Origin: Nocardia harenae NBRC 108248
Lineage (GTDB): Bacteria > Actinomycetota > Actinomycetes > Mycobacteriales > Mycobacteriaceae
Assembly: GCF_001612885.1 (NCBI RefSeq)
Contig: NZ_BDBH01000007.1
Span: 372,001 to 436,000, forward strand
DNA: 64,000 nucleotides
Direction of reading: 5' to 3'
Part shown: piece after piece, positions 45,864-54,186 of the stretch
Position numbering within the stretch: the first letter of the stretch is position 1
Layout: the number at the start of each line of letters is the position of its first letter
The notes under the pieces: model-generated
The model's input: the letters and a program-made list of their open reading frames with translations, nothing else
Databases searched by the model: none
What the model was told of the DNA's origin: nothing
Translations under genes and position numbers: made by a program

Positions 45864-45936
45864 CTCCTTTCACAGCTTTCACCGGGCGCAGTGCCGCCCG
45901 TCGGCCGACCATGCCCTCGAACAGGAGGTGAGCGCG

Positions 45937-47370
45937 ATGACGATCATGGCTCCCGCGTTCCAACCGGACACCGCCACCGACCCACGCGATCCGCTCGGCC
46001 GGCTGCAGCGGTTCTTCGACCCGGGCACGCTCCTGCCGCTGCACCCGCGCGACCGCTCCGGCGTGCTCGCCGCGATCGGCGAGGTGGACGGCGTGCGCAC
46101 CGTCGCCTACTGCTCGGACGCCACCGTCATGGGCGGCGCCATGGGGGTGGACGGCTGCAAGCACATCGTCTCCGCCATCGACACCGCGCTGGACTCCGGC
46201 GCGCCGGTGGTCGGGCTCTGGCACTCCGGCGGCGCCAGGCTGGCCGAGGGCGTCGAGGCGCTGCACGCGGTCGGGCTGGTGTTCGAGGCGATGGTCCGGG
46301 CCTCCGGACGGATTCCGCAGATCTCCGTCGTGCTCGGCTTCGCGGCCGGCGGCGCCGCCTACGGCCCCGCGCTCACCGACATCGTGATCATGGCGCCCGC
46401 GGGCCGGGTCTTCGTGACCGGCCCGGACGTGGTGCGCAGCGTCACCGGCGAGCAGGTCGACATGGCCACGCTGGGCGGGCCGGAGACGCACGGCAAGAAG
46501 TCCGGCGTCACGCACATCGTCGCGAACGACGAGGCCGACGCGGTGCATCGGGCGCGGCGGCTGGTCTCCATGGTCGCCGAGCAGGGCGAGTTCGACCTGG
46601 CCGCGGCGGCGCACGGCGACGTCGACCTCAAGGCGCTGCTGCCGGAGTCGCCGCGTCGCGCCTACGACGTCAAGCCGGTGGTGCACGAGCTGCTGGACAA
46701 TGTGGACGGCGAGTCCACCTTCGAGGAGCTCCAGGGCGGGTACGCGCGCAGCATGGTCACCGGGCTCGGCAGGCTCGGCGGGCGCACCGTCGGCGTGCTC
46801 GCCAACAATCCGCTGCGGCTCGGCGGCTGCCTGAATTCCGAGAGCGCCGAGAAGGCGGCCCGCTTCGTGCGGCTCTGCGACGCCTTCGGCATTCCGCTGG
46901 TCGTGCTCACCGACGTCCCCGGCTACCTGCCCGGCGTGAGCCAGGAGTGGGAGGGCGTCGTGCGCCGCGGCGCCAAGCTGCTGCACGCCTTCGCCGAGGC
47001 ACGGGTGCCACGGGTGACGCTGGTGACCCGCAAGATCTACGGCGGCGCCTACATCGCCATGAATGCCCGCGCGCTCGGCGCCACCGCGGTCTTCGCCTGG
47101 CCGGGCTCCGAGGTCGCGGTCATGGGCGCCAAGGCGGCCGTGGGCATTCTGCACAAGAAGGCGCTGGCCGCCGCCCCCGAAGCCGAGCGCGAGGCGCTGC
47201 ACGAGCGGCTCACCGCCGAGCACGAGCAGATCGCAGGCGGGGTGGAGCGGGCGGTCGCCATCGGGGTGGTGGACGAGGTCATCGACCCGGCCCGCACCAG
47301 GAGCACGCTGGCGGCGGCGCTGGCCGCGGTGCCCGCGGTCGCGAGCCACCACAAGAACATCCCGCTGTAG
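45937..47370 (+). CDS. accD6: Acyl-CoA carboxylase beta subunit AccD6
   Basis: A 477-residue carboxyltransferase subunit collinear with M. tuberculosis AccD6: RSGVLAAIGEVDGVRTVAYC, MGGAMGVDGCKHIV, GFAAGGAAYGPALTD, oxyanion-hole glycine motifs, RLGGCLNSESAEKAARFV and GGAYIAMNARALGA. It makes malonyl-CoA for FAS-II with an alpha subunit coded elsewhere. ATG at 45937 follows AGGAGG. It is the last gene of the conserved block and, because of the terminator before it, probably has its own promoter in 45864-45936. Confidence 0.94.
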   Translation: MTIMAPAFQPDTATDPRDPLGRLQRFFDPGTLLPLHPRDRSGVLAAIGEVDGVRTVAYCSDATVMGGAMGVDGCKHIVSAIDTALDSGAPVVGLWHSGGARLAEGVEALHAVGLVFEAMVRASGRIPQISVVLGFAAGGAAYGPALTDIVIMAPAGRVFVTGPDVVRSVTGEQVDMATLGGPETHGKKSGVTHIVANDEADAVHRARRLVSMVAEQGEFDLAAAAHGDVDLKALLPESPRRAYDVKPVVHELLDNVDGESTFEELQGGYARSMVTGLGRLGGRTVGVLANNPLRLGGCLNSESAEKAARFVRLCDAFGIPLVVLTDVPGYLPGVSQEWEGVVRRGAKLLHAFAEARVPRVTLVTRKIYGGAYIAMNARALGATAVFAWPGSEVAVMGAKAAVGILHKKALAAAPEAEREALHERLTAEHEQIAGGVERAVAIGVVDEVIDPARTRSTLAAALAAVPAVASHHKNIPL

Positions 47371-47398
47371 CGGGGTGGGCCGGCGGTAGCATCGCCGG

Positions 47399-47833
47399 AT
47401 GCGCTACCACGATCTCGCCGACGTGTCGTGCTCGATCACCCGGCCGCTCGTCGTGTTCGGGGACCGCTGGACGCTGCTCATCCTCAAGTGCTGCTTCAGC
47501 GGGATCCGGCGGTTCAACGGGTTCCAGAGCGCGCTCGGGATCTCGCGCAGCCGGTTGCTGGATCGGCTGGATCGGCTGATCGAGCACGGGATTCTGGTGA
47601 AGACGGAGTCGGGGGAGTATCGGCTCACGCCGAAGGGGCACGACATCTACCCGGTGCTGCTCGCGATCCGGGACTGGGGGGATGCGCACATGGCGCCGGA
47701 CGGGCCGCCGGTGCGGTACACGCACCGGGGCTGTGCGGGTGAGGCGCATGTGCGGGTGGGGTGCGATCACTGCGGGGCGGAGATGACGGCGCGGGACGTG
47801 GTGCCGGAGCCGGTGGTGGCGAGTCCGGCCTGA
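47399..47833 (+). CDS. HxlR-family transcriptional regulator
   Basis: A 144-residue winged-helix regulator with the HxlR pattern: CSITRPLVVFGDRWTLLILKCCFSGIRRFNGFQ, GISRSRLLDRLDRLIEHGIL, and YRLTPKGHDIYPVLLAIRDWGD. The C-terminus adds a possible zinc site (CDHCG). HxlR proteins often sense aldehydes, quinones or redox stress through cysteines and control neighbouring reductases; the convergent nitroreductase is a possible target. Confidence 0.85.
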   Translation: MRYHDLADVSCSITRPLVVFGDRWTLLILKCCFSGIRRFNGFQSALGISRSRLLDRLDRLIEHGILVKTESGEYRLTPKGHDIYPVLLAIRDWGDAHMAPDGPPVRYTHRGCAGEAHVRVGCDHCGAEMTARDVVPEPVVASPA

Positions 47834-47907
47834 GACCGGTGCCCCGCGCGGCGGGCGGAGCCGGGCACGACCGGGGCGGCGCCCGGCTGCCGCGGTGCGA
47901 CCCGGGG

Positions 47908-48597
47908 TCAGCCGCGGTGCCAGTGGACGGTGTCGCCGAGGGCGGCGCGGGTGGTGCGGAAGCCGTTGACCGGGTGCTCGGGGTCGGGGTAGCCGAAGGA
48001 GATGCCGGCGACCACGCGGTGGTCGTCGGGAATGCCGAAGTGGCGGCGGACGAAGGGGGCGTAGGTGGCGAGCGCGGCCTGCGGGGCGGCGCCGAGACCG
48101 AGGCTCTGGGCCGCGAGCAGGAAGCTGTTCAGGTAGAGGCCGCAGTCGACGGCGGCGTAGACGCCCAGCTCGGCGGGGGTGCTCACGATGGCGACGTGCG
48201 GCGCGTCGAAGAGGTCGAAGTTGCGCATGGCCTGCCGGAAGGCGGCCGCCGTGTCACCGCGCTCGATGCCGACGCTGGCGTACAGCTGCCCGCCGCACTC
48301 CCGGCGGCGCTCCTGGTAGACGCCGGTGTAGCCGGGCGGGAAGGGGAAATCGGGGCCGCCGTCCGGGGCGGTGAGGTGCGCGCGCAGCGCGGCCCGGAAG
48401 TGCTCGGTGCCCGCGCCGTCGGTGACCTCGACCCGCCAGGGCTGGGTATTGCACCACGACGGGGTGCGCTGGGCGGCGTTCAGCAGCTGTTCGAGGGTCG
48501 CCGTCGGCACCGGCTCGGGGCGGAACTGACGGCAGGTCCAGCGTTCGTCCAGCAGGCGGCGCAGCGCGGTGTACCGGTCGATCTCGGTCGCTGTCAT
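47908..48597 (-). CDS. Nitroreductase-family flavoprotein
   Basis: A 229-residue FMN-dependent nitroreductase: TCRQFRPEPVPTATLEQLLNAAQRTPSWCNTQPWRV at the N-terminus, GVYAAVDCGLYLNSFLLAAQSLGLG in the middle, and GISFGYPD near the end. It would reduce quinones or nitro compounds with NAD(P)H. ATG at 48597 follows GAGGGAG. A perfect inverted repeat lies 17 bases upstream of the start. The gene converges with the HxlR gene. Confidence 0.88.
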   Translation of the reverse strand: MTATEIDRYTALRRLLDERWTCRQFRPEPVPTATLEQLLNAAQRTPSWCNTQPWRVEVTDGAGTEHFRAALRAHLTAPDGGPDFPFPPGYTGVYQERRRECGGQLYASVGIERGDTAAAFRQAMRNFDLFDAPHVAIVSTPAELGVYAAVDCGLYLNSFLLAAQSLGLGAAPQAALATYAPFVRRHFGIPDDHRVVAGISFGYPDPEHPVNGFRTTRAALGDTVHWHRG

Positions 48598-48613
48598 CGG
48601 GCTCCCTCGTCAT

Positions 48614-48630
48614 GGTCTCTTTTCGAGACC
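48614..48630. promoter_or_regulatory. Inverted repeat at the nitroreductase promoter
   Basis: GGTCTC-TTTTC-GAGACC is a perfect 6-bp inverted repeat with a 5-base AT-rich spacer, just upstream of the nitroreductase ribosome site. Its place suits repression by a dimeric regulator such as the nearby HxlR protein. Confidence 0.45.
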
Positions 48631-48729
48631 GAACAGTAGCAGCGGGTTTCGCTGTCGAGAAGTGTCGGGCGGTGGACCCGGTGCGCCGGGTTCGGTGGCG
48701 TACGCCACACTCTGGGGCACAATCGGCGC

Positions 48730-50667
48730 ATGGCTGAGCCCGGTGCGGCCCGGGACCGGAAGCGGCACGGGCGGCATTACACCCCGCCCGCGCTGGCCGG
48801 ATTCCTGGCGCGGCGGCTGCTGGTGCACGCGCCGCCCGGACCGGTGCTCCGGGTGCTCGATCCCGCCTGCGGGGACGGGGAGCTGCTGCTCGCGGTGGCG
48901 CGGGAAGCCGCCCGTTCGCGGCCGGAGACCAGGGTGGAGCTGGTCGGGCACGATCTGCACGCGGCGGGGTTGCGGGTGGCGCGGAGCCGGGCGGCGGCGG
49001 CCGGGGTGGGGGTGCGCTGGCGGGCGGGGGATTTCCTGGCGGCGGCGGATGCGCTGCCCGCGGGGTCGTTCCACGCGGTGATCACCAATCCGCCGTACGT
49101 GCGGACGCAGCAGCTCGGCGGGGCGGCGGCCACCGCGTTGCGGGCCAGGTACGGGCTGCGCGGGCGGATCGATCTGACGCATCCGTTCGTCGCGTCGGCG
49201 GCGCGGTTGCTGACGCCCGGTGGGGTGCTCGGGTTGCTCTGCGCGAATCGGTACCTGACCACGAGGGCGGGGGCGAATGTGCGGGACCTGCTGCGCGGCG
49301 TGCTGGCGCCGGTCGAGCTGTACGACCTCGGGGATACGAAGTTGTTCGCGGCGGCGGTACTGCCCGCGGTGACGATCGCGGTCAAGGGGGAGGTCTCCGG
49401 GCCGTGCCGGTTCGTGTCGGTGTACGAGGTGGGTGGTGCTGTTCCGGTCGCGGAGCCGGTGGATCTGTTCGAGGCGGTGCTGGCGTCGCGGGGGCGGCGG
49501 ATCGCGCTCGGGGAGCGGGAGTTCGCGGTGCAGGTCGGGGTGCTGGTGACGGGTGATTCCGGGGCCGCCGCGGCAGGTGCGCTGCCCCCTGCCGGCCGCG
49601 GGGCGGCGGCTGACGTTCCCGGGCCGGGCGGGGCCGTGGCCGCTCGGGACGGCGCGGGGCGGGGGAGTGCCGCGCCGTGGCGGCTCTCGCATCCGGCGCT
49701 GGATGCGTGGCTCGGTGCCATCGATGCGGCGACGTGGCGGCGGGTCGGGGAGCTGGGGCGGATCCGGGTGGGGATCAAGACGACGGCGGACCCGGTGTTC
49801 ATCTCGGATCGCTGGGCGGCGGTGCGGCCGAGCCCGGAGCCCGAGCTGCTGCGCCCGCTGCTCACGCACGACGATCTGGCGCCGTGGCGGATCGAGCGCG
49901 GGCGGGATGTGCGGGTGCTGTACCCCTACGACATAGCGGCGCCCCGGCGCACCCCGGTCGACCTGGCCGAGTACCCGGGGGCGGCGGCGTACCTGGCCGC
50001 GCACCGGGAGACCCTCGCCGCCAGGCACTACGTGGCGTCGGGCGGGCGCGCGTGGTTCGAGATCTGGGTGCCGCAGCGGCCGCACCTGTGGCGCGCGCCG
50101 AAGGTGGTGTTCCCCGACATCAGCGCCGCCCCGCGGTTCGCGCTGGACCGCTCCGGCGCGGTGGTGAACGGCGACTGCTACTGGCTCTCCCTCGCCGACC
50201 TGGGCGAACCCGCCGAGGAGCTGGCCGCGCTCTTCATGGGCGTCGCCAACTCGGCGCTCGGGCTGCGCTGGTACGACGCGGTCTGCGGGAACCGGCTCTA
50301 CTCCGGCCGCCGCCGGTGGATCACCCAGTACGTCTCCCGGATGCCGCTCCCCGACCCGGGCGGCGCCGCCGCGCGCGCGGTGATCGCGCTGGCAGGCGAG
50401 CTGCTGGCGGGCCTGGCCTTCGACGAAACCGCGGCCGCGCTGCTGGACGAGCGGGTCGCCGCCGCGTTCGGGCTGGGCGCGCGGTCAGGACCGGGGGCGG
50501 ACGCCGATCATGGGGAGCAGGGTGCGCCGGGCGAAATCGCGCCCCGCCTCGGCGTCATCGATGGGGATGAGCCCGTCCGGGGTGAGCGCGAGGGAGAGCG
50601 CGAGCCGGGCCATGATCTCCGCGACCAGATCGGGATCGACCTGCTCGGCGGTGCCGGGCTCGCCTAG
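48730..50667 (+). CDS. Solitary N6-adenine DNA methyltransferase (Eco57I/TaqI-like)
   Basis: A 645-residue protein. The SAM motif is DPACGDGELLLA near 45, the catalytic motif NPPYVRTQQL near 118, and GRHYTPPALAGFLARRLL opens the domain as in type IIG/Eco57I-like enzymes. Residues about 320-590 resemble a TaqI-type target-recognition domain (HLWRAPKVVFPDI, NGDCYWLSL, MGVANSALGLRWYD, SRMPLPDP). No nuclease motif or restriction gene is visible, so it is an orphan methylase. Homology ends near base 50480; the last 60 residues are antisense to the TetR gene and probably come from loss of the original stop. ATG at 48730 is used. Confidence 0.82.
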   Translation: MAEPGAARDRKRHGRHYTPPALAGFLARRLLVHAPPGPVLRVLDPACGDGELLLAVAREAARSRPETRVELVGHDLHAAGLRVARSRAAAAGVGVRWRAGDFLAAADALPAGSFHAVITNPPYVRTQQLGGAAATALRARYGLRGRIDLTHPFVASAARLLTPGGVLGLLCANRYLTTRAGANVRDLLRGVLAPVELYDLGDTKLFAAAVLPAVTIAVKGEVSGPCRFVSVYEVGGAVPVAEPVDLFEAVLASRGRRIALGEREFAVQVGVLVTGDSGAAAAGALPPAGRGAAADVPGPGGAVAARDGAGRGSAAPWRLSHPALDAWLGAIDAATWRRVGELGRIRVGIKTTADPVFISDRWAAVRPSPEPELLRPLLTHDDLAPWRIERGRDVRVLYPYDIAAPRRTPVDLAEYPGAAAYLAAHRETLAARHYVASGGRAWFEIWVPQRPHLWRAPKVVFPDISAAPRFALDRSGAVVNGDCYWLSLADLGEPAEELAALFMGVANSALGLRWYDAVCGNRLYSGRRRWITQYVSRMPLPDPGGAAARAVIALAGELLAGLAFDETAAALLDERVAAAFGLGARSGPGADADHGEQGAPGEIAPRLGVIDGDEPVRGEREGEREPGHDLRDQIGIDLLGGAGLA

Positions 50668-51108
50668 CTCGCGCAGCTTCTCCGCCAGGTAGGTGCGGCC
50701 GATGGCGAGCACCGGGCCCGCACCGGTGGTGAGCTTGGGCAGGATGAGCTCCGGCTCGGTGCGCAGCAGCCTGCGCAGCAGCTGGTTGCCCGCGATCGCC
50801 GTGATGAAGGCGACGAAGATCTCCACCAGCTGGTCGTCGCTGTCGCTGACGGTGCGCACCCGGCTGTCGATCTCCGCGACGAAGCGCTGCGCCTCGCGCA
50901 CCGTCACCGCCTCCACCAGGTCGTTCTTGGATTCGAAGCGGCGGTAGAGGGTGGCCGGGCTGATCCCGGCGCGGCGCGCGATCTCGCCCATGCTGGTGCG
51001 CTTGATGCCGAAGTCGAGGAAGGCCGAGAAGGCGCTCTCCAGCAGCCGCTCGCCGTCGGCGACCGGCTTCTCCAGGATGCGCTGGAGCATCGGCGGAACC
51101 GCGGACAT
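50485..51108 (-). CDS. TetR-family transcriptional regulator
   Basis: A 207-residue TetR regulator. The helix-turn-helix is RTSMGEIARRAGISPATLYRRFESKNDLVEAV; the ligand-binding part is helical and hydrophobic. ATG at 51108 has GGGAG five bases upstream; GTG at 51111 is too close. Its 3' end overlaps the methylase 3' end by 183 bases on the opposite strand. The ligand is unknown. Confidence 0.88.
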   Translation of the reverse strand: MSAVPPMLQRILEKPVADGERLLESAFSAFLDFGIKRTSMGEIARRAGISPATLYRRFESKNDLVEAVTVREAQRFVAEIDSRVRTVSDSDDQLVEIFVAFITAIAGNQLLRRLLRTEPELILPKLTTGAGPVLAIGRTYLAEKLRELGEPGTAEQVDPDLVAEIMARLALSLALTPDGLIPIDDAEAGRDFARRTLLPMIGVRPRS

Positions 51109-51168
51109 CACATCTCCCGTCGACGTGCAGTGATCCGACGAGATTATTTCACCCGCGGTGCTCGCCGA

Positions 51169-51354
51169 TCAGCCGCGGGGCAGGTCGAAATCGGCCATTT
51201 CCCGCTCGATCGCATTGGCCGCGAAATCCACCCCGCGGCACCGTAACTCGTGGACCCTGCGCTGCAGCGCCTCGATTCCCCCCGGCTGGGCCGCGATGTC
51301 GGCCACACTGATCCGCCCCCCCGGACGGTGCATACCCGAACGCTCGTACGCCAC
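51169..51354 (-). CDS. Small hypothetical protein
   Basis: A 61-residue protein (VAYERSGMHRPGGRISVADI..., ending AIEREMADFDLPRG), helical in its second half. GTG at 51354 has an ideal AGGAGG upstream, which is the main support. No family is recognised. Confidence 0.5.
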   Translation of the reverse strand: MAYERSGMHRPGGRISVADIAAQPGGIEALQRRVHELRCRGVDFAANAIEREMADFDLPRG

Positions 51355-51472
51355 CGTGATACCTCCTGCCCACACGCACCGCCCGCGGCAAGCCGGAAGT
51401 TCCAGCGCCGTGGCGGGGCGCTGTGATCATGCTAGCAACGGTTCTCCGCAGGGCCCCGGGGTGTGTTGTCCC

Positions 51473-51988
51473 TCACAATTGTGTCGCGCCCCGGTGGGCG
51501 GCCGTGTTGTGAAGATACACAGCGGCGTTCAGCTTGATGCCGTCGCGCTCGGCGTCGCCGAGTTCGCGCCGCACCTTGCCGGGCACCCCGGCGACCAGGG
51601 AGCCGGGCGGGATCCGCGCGCCCTCCGGGATCAGGGCATTGGCCGCGATCAGGCTGCCCGCGCCGATCACGGCGCCGTTCAGAACGGTCGCGCCCATGCC
51701 GACCAGCACGTCGTCCGCCACGGTGCAGCCGTGCAGGATGGCATTGTGGCCCACCGAGACCCCGCTGCCGACGGTGAGCGGGAAGCCGGGGTCGGAGTGC
51801 AGTACGCAGCCGTCCTGGATATTGCTGCCTGCCCCGATGGTGATGGTCTCCAGATCGGCGCGCAGCACGGCGCCGTACCAGATGCTCACCTCCGCGGCGA
51901 GCGTCACCCGGCCGATGACGGTCGCGGTCGGCGCGACCCAGGCGCGCTCATCGATGGCAGGGGCGTGGCCGCCGATCTCGATTCTCAT
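51473..51988 (-). CDS. Gamma-carbonic-anhydrase-like hexapeptide protein
   Basis: A 171-residue left-handed beta-helix protein: ISIGG-like opening, APTATVIGRVTLAAEVSIWYGAVLRAD, GSNIQDGCVLHSDPG, GHNAILHGCTVADDVLVGMGATVL, and a C-terminal helix. The Asp/His residues of the zinc site (HSD, GHN, HGC) are present. These proteins form trimers; many bacterial members lack measured carbonic anhydrase activity, so the function is open. Confidence 0.88.
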   Translation of the reverse strand: MRIEIGGHAPAIDERAWVAPTATVIGRVTLAAEVSIWYGAVLRADLETITIGAGSNIQDGCVLHSDPGFPLTVGSGVSVGHNAILHGCTVADDVLVGMGATVLNGAVIGAGSLIAANALIPEGARIPPGSLVAGVPGKVRRELGDAERDGIKLNAAVYLHNTAAHRGATQL

Positions 51989-52053
51989 GCCCCGAACCTA
52001 GCCGGGGTCCGGACAGCGCTTCCGGCGCGGGCACGGCGCGGTGGACGCCTGGG

Positions 52054-52575
52054 CTACCGGCGGTGCCGATCGCGCTCGGCCGTGAGGTTCGCGCGGGTGA
52101 AGCGGCCGGGGTCGCCGGACCGCACGAAGCGCCCCTCCGGCGAGACGAATGCCGCCTCCGGCACCTCGTCGGCGCCGGACGGCAGGAACTTCAGCACCTC
52201 GTCGATCGCGGCGACGGCGGTGGCGAGCAGCAGCCGCGCGGCGGCCGGGTCGGTGCTGTCGCGGGCCAGGGCGGCGCGGTCGTCGGCGTACCAGAGCCAC
52301 ACGCCGGGGTCGAGCAGCAGCGAGGGCTCCGCGCCGCCGAAACGCACGCCCTCCCGGGCGGGCGGGGGCGGCAACACCCGGTCCGGCAGCCGGAAGTCGT
52401 GCACCCGGTGCGCGCCGCAGCGCGGGCAGACGGCGGAGTAGCGGGTGACCAGGGTGCCGTTCAGATCGACGACGGCGGCGTGGAATTCGGCGTTCGGCTC
52501 GGCGCACTCGGGACACCGGGTCAGCTGCAGGTAGAGCCGCGCCTCGGCATTGGTACGGGCCAGCGGTGGTGCCAC
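52054..52575 (-). CDS. Zinc-ribbon hypothetical protein, gene 2 of pair
   Basis: A 173-residue protein. TRCPECAEPNAEFHA and SAVCPRCGAHRVHDF form a four-Cys zinc ribbon at 20-57. The rest is acidic and helical, with EPSLLLDPGVWLWYADD and SPEGRFVRSGDPGRFTRANL. It starts three bases after the preceding gene on the same strand. No known family. It and its partner follow the toxin gene on the same strand and may be immunity or accessory factors; this is a guess from position. Confidence 0.65.
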   Translation of the reverse strand: MAPPLARTNAEARLYLQLTRCPECAEPNAEFHAAVVDLNGTLVTRYSAVCPRCGAHRVHDFRLPDRVLPPPPAREGVRFGGAEPSLLLDPGVWLWYADDRAALARDSTDPAAARLLLATAVAAIDEVLKFLPSGADEVPEAAFVSPEGRFVRSGDPGRFTRANLTAERDRHRR

Positions 52576-52578
52576 GGC

Positions 52579-53238
52579 TCAGCTCCCGCCCTCGTCCAGT
52601 TCCGGGTACTGCGCCCGATCCCGGCTGTTCAGCTCCGCGATCGCCAGTTGCCCCGCGCCCGCGCAGATCGGGCAGGTGCGCCCGCCCCTGCACTCGACGC
52701 AGCGGGTGCGGCGCTGCTCGGCGTCCAGGATCCAGCCCCGGCCGAAACACTCGGGGCACCAGCCGAGCCCGTCGCACTCGTAGCAGAGCAGGTAGCCGGT
52801 GCGCAGCGTGGCGGCGGTGACCACCGGCTCGGGCCGGGCCGCGCCCGCGCGCTCATAGAGCACGTAGCCGGGGGTGTCGCCGCTGATACCGAGCCCGCCG
52901 CCGTCCGGATGCGCGCGCAGCCGCAGCCGGAAGCCGGCGCGGACCGCGGTCAGCTCGTCGTCCACGCGGGTGAGTTTCCAGCCGGCGGCGGTCAACAGCG
53001 CCGCAGCGCGGTCCAGATCGCCGGTTCCGCCGCCGTGCACCAGCAGGGTGGCCCTGTAGTGGTACCGCAGCGGCTCCCGCCATTCCAGTACTGCGGGCTC
53101 CGGCAGCATGGTGACGTCCGCGGGCCGGCCGGGGGCGAGTTCGGCGGCGATCCCGAGCAACTCCGCGCGCAGCACGCCCGCCGCGCGCTCCAGCTCCCGC
53201 CGGGCGGCGATCTCCGAGCCGTCGGGTGTCTCCGTCAT
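52579..53238 (-). CDS. DnaJ-zinc-finger-like hypothetical protein, gene 1 of pair
   Basis: A 219-residue protein. The N-terminal half is a mixed alpha/beta domain (ATLLVHGGGTGDLDRAAALL, GWKLTRVDDELTAVRAGFRL). The C-terminal part has four Cys pairs of DnaJ-like spacing: CYECDGLGW, CPECFGRGW, CVECRGGRT and CPICAGAG, two zinc sites. ATG at 53238 follows GGAAGGAA. The N-terminal half looks like small immunity-like domains found beside ESX polymorphic toxins, but I cannot name a family. Confidence 0.65.
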   Translation of the reverse strand: MTETPDGSEIAARRELERAAGVLRAELLGIAAELAPGRPADVTMLPEPAVLEWREPLRYHYRATLLVHGGGTGDLDRAAALLTAAGWKLTRVDDELTAVRAGFRLRLRAHPDGGGLGISGDTPGYVLYERAGAARPEPVVTAATLRTGYLLCYECDGLGWCPECFGRGWILDAEQRRTRCVECRGGRTCPICAGAGQLAIAELNSRDRAQYPELDEGGS

Positions 53239-53373
53239 CGGTTCCTTCCGGATGCTCGATTGCCGGCTTCCGCCGGTTACGCCATGGTGCCACCCCCATC
53301 GTCCGCCCCGGAACCGGGCGAGCGGCGTCCGGTACCGTAGTCGTTCCGGCTGTCTCGGGTGCGGAGGTTCGCT

Positions 53374-54186
53374 GTGTGGGAAGAGCAATTCGGCTGGTTG
53401 TCCGCTGCCGCGGCACGCCAGCAGGGGCTGATCACCGCGGCGCAGGCGGCCCGGCTCGGGGTGGACGGCGCGGCCATCGCCCGGTTCGGCAGCGTCGGAC
53501 TGCTGGAGGAGCTCGACTGGACGGTGTATCGGCTCGCGGGCTCCTCGTACGGTGACCGCTACGCCCACCCGTACGCGGCGTGGCTGGCGCTCGACCCGGA
53601 ACGCTTCCGCTGGGAGCGCCCGGAGGCGGCGGAGCGCGACGCGGTGCTCTCGCACCAATCTGCCTGCGCTGTAATAGGTCTCGGAGCTGTGGCGGCGACC
53701 GGCATCCGCTTCGTCGCCGCGACCGCACGGCCGTCGCCGCGTACCGTGACGGTGACCGCCGCACCCGTCACCCCCCACGAAATCGTGCGGTACGAGGGGA
53801 TTCCGGTCACCTCGGCACACCGGACGATCCTCGATCTGCTCGCCGAGTGGACTCCACGCGAGGAGATCGCCGGCGTCTGCGGCGACGCTGTCCGGCGCGA
53901 CCTGCTGCGGCTGCGCCCGTTCTACGAGGATGTCCTCGACATCGCCGAGGAGTACGGCCTGCCGACCGGCGGCAGACATTTCGTCGACTACTTCCTCCCG
54001 GGGCTGCGTCCGGAGACGCTGTCGGTGCGCAATCTGCGGGATTTCGCGGAGATCGTGTACCCGGCGCAGGTGGCCGAGGTGCGCCCCGCCATCGAACGCA
54101 TCATCGCCGACGTGCGCCCGGCTCCGGCCGGCGAACTCGCCGCGGAGCTCGCGGCCGAACTCGTGGGGCGCGCCAGGCATCACTGA
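53374..54186 (+). CDS. AbiEi-type antitoxin/regulator
   Basis: A 270-residue protein. The N-terminal winged helix reads QQGLITAAQAARLGVDGAAIARF...GLLEELDWTVYRLAG. The middle has LSHQSACAVIGLG, IVRYEGIPVTSAHRTILDLLAEW, both signature segments of AbiEi antitoxins of type IV toxin-antitoxin systems. GTG at 53374 has GGAGG seven bases upstream and is preferred to GTG at 53359. It converges on the polymorphic toxin gene, overlapping its end by seven bases. That toxin contains an AbiEii-type domain, the usual partner of AbiEi; a functional link is therefore plausible but not proven, because AbiEi-like regulators are common in actinomycetes. Confidence 0.85.
   Translation: MWEEQFGWLSAAAARQQGLITAAQAARLGVDGAAIARFGSVGLLEELDWTVYRLAGSSYGDRYAHPYAAWLALDPERFRWERPEAAERDAVLSHQSACAVIGLGAVAATGIRFVAATARPSPRTVTVTAAPVTPHEIVRYEGIPVTSAHRTILDLLAEWTPREEIAGVCGDAVRRDLLRLRPFYEDVLDIAEEYGLPTGGRHFVDYFLPGLRPETLSVRNLRDFAEIVYPAQVAEVRPAIERIIADVRPAPAGELAAELAAELVGRARHH

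Noticed and set aside
44512..47352. A 946-codon - strand frame opposite kasA and accD6
   Set aside because: Antisense shadow of two strongly conserved genes; no recognisable motif.
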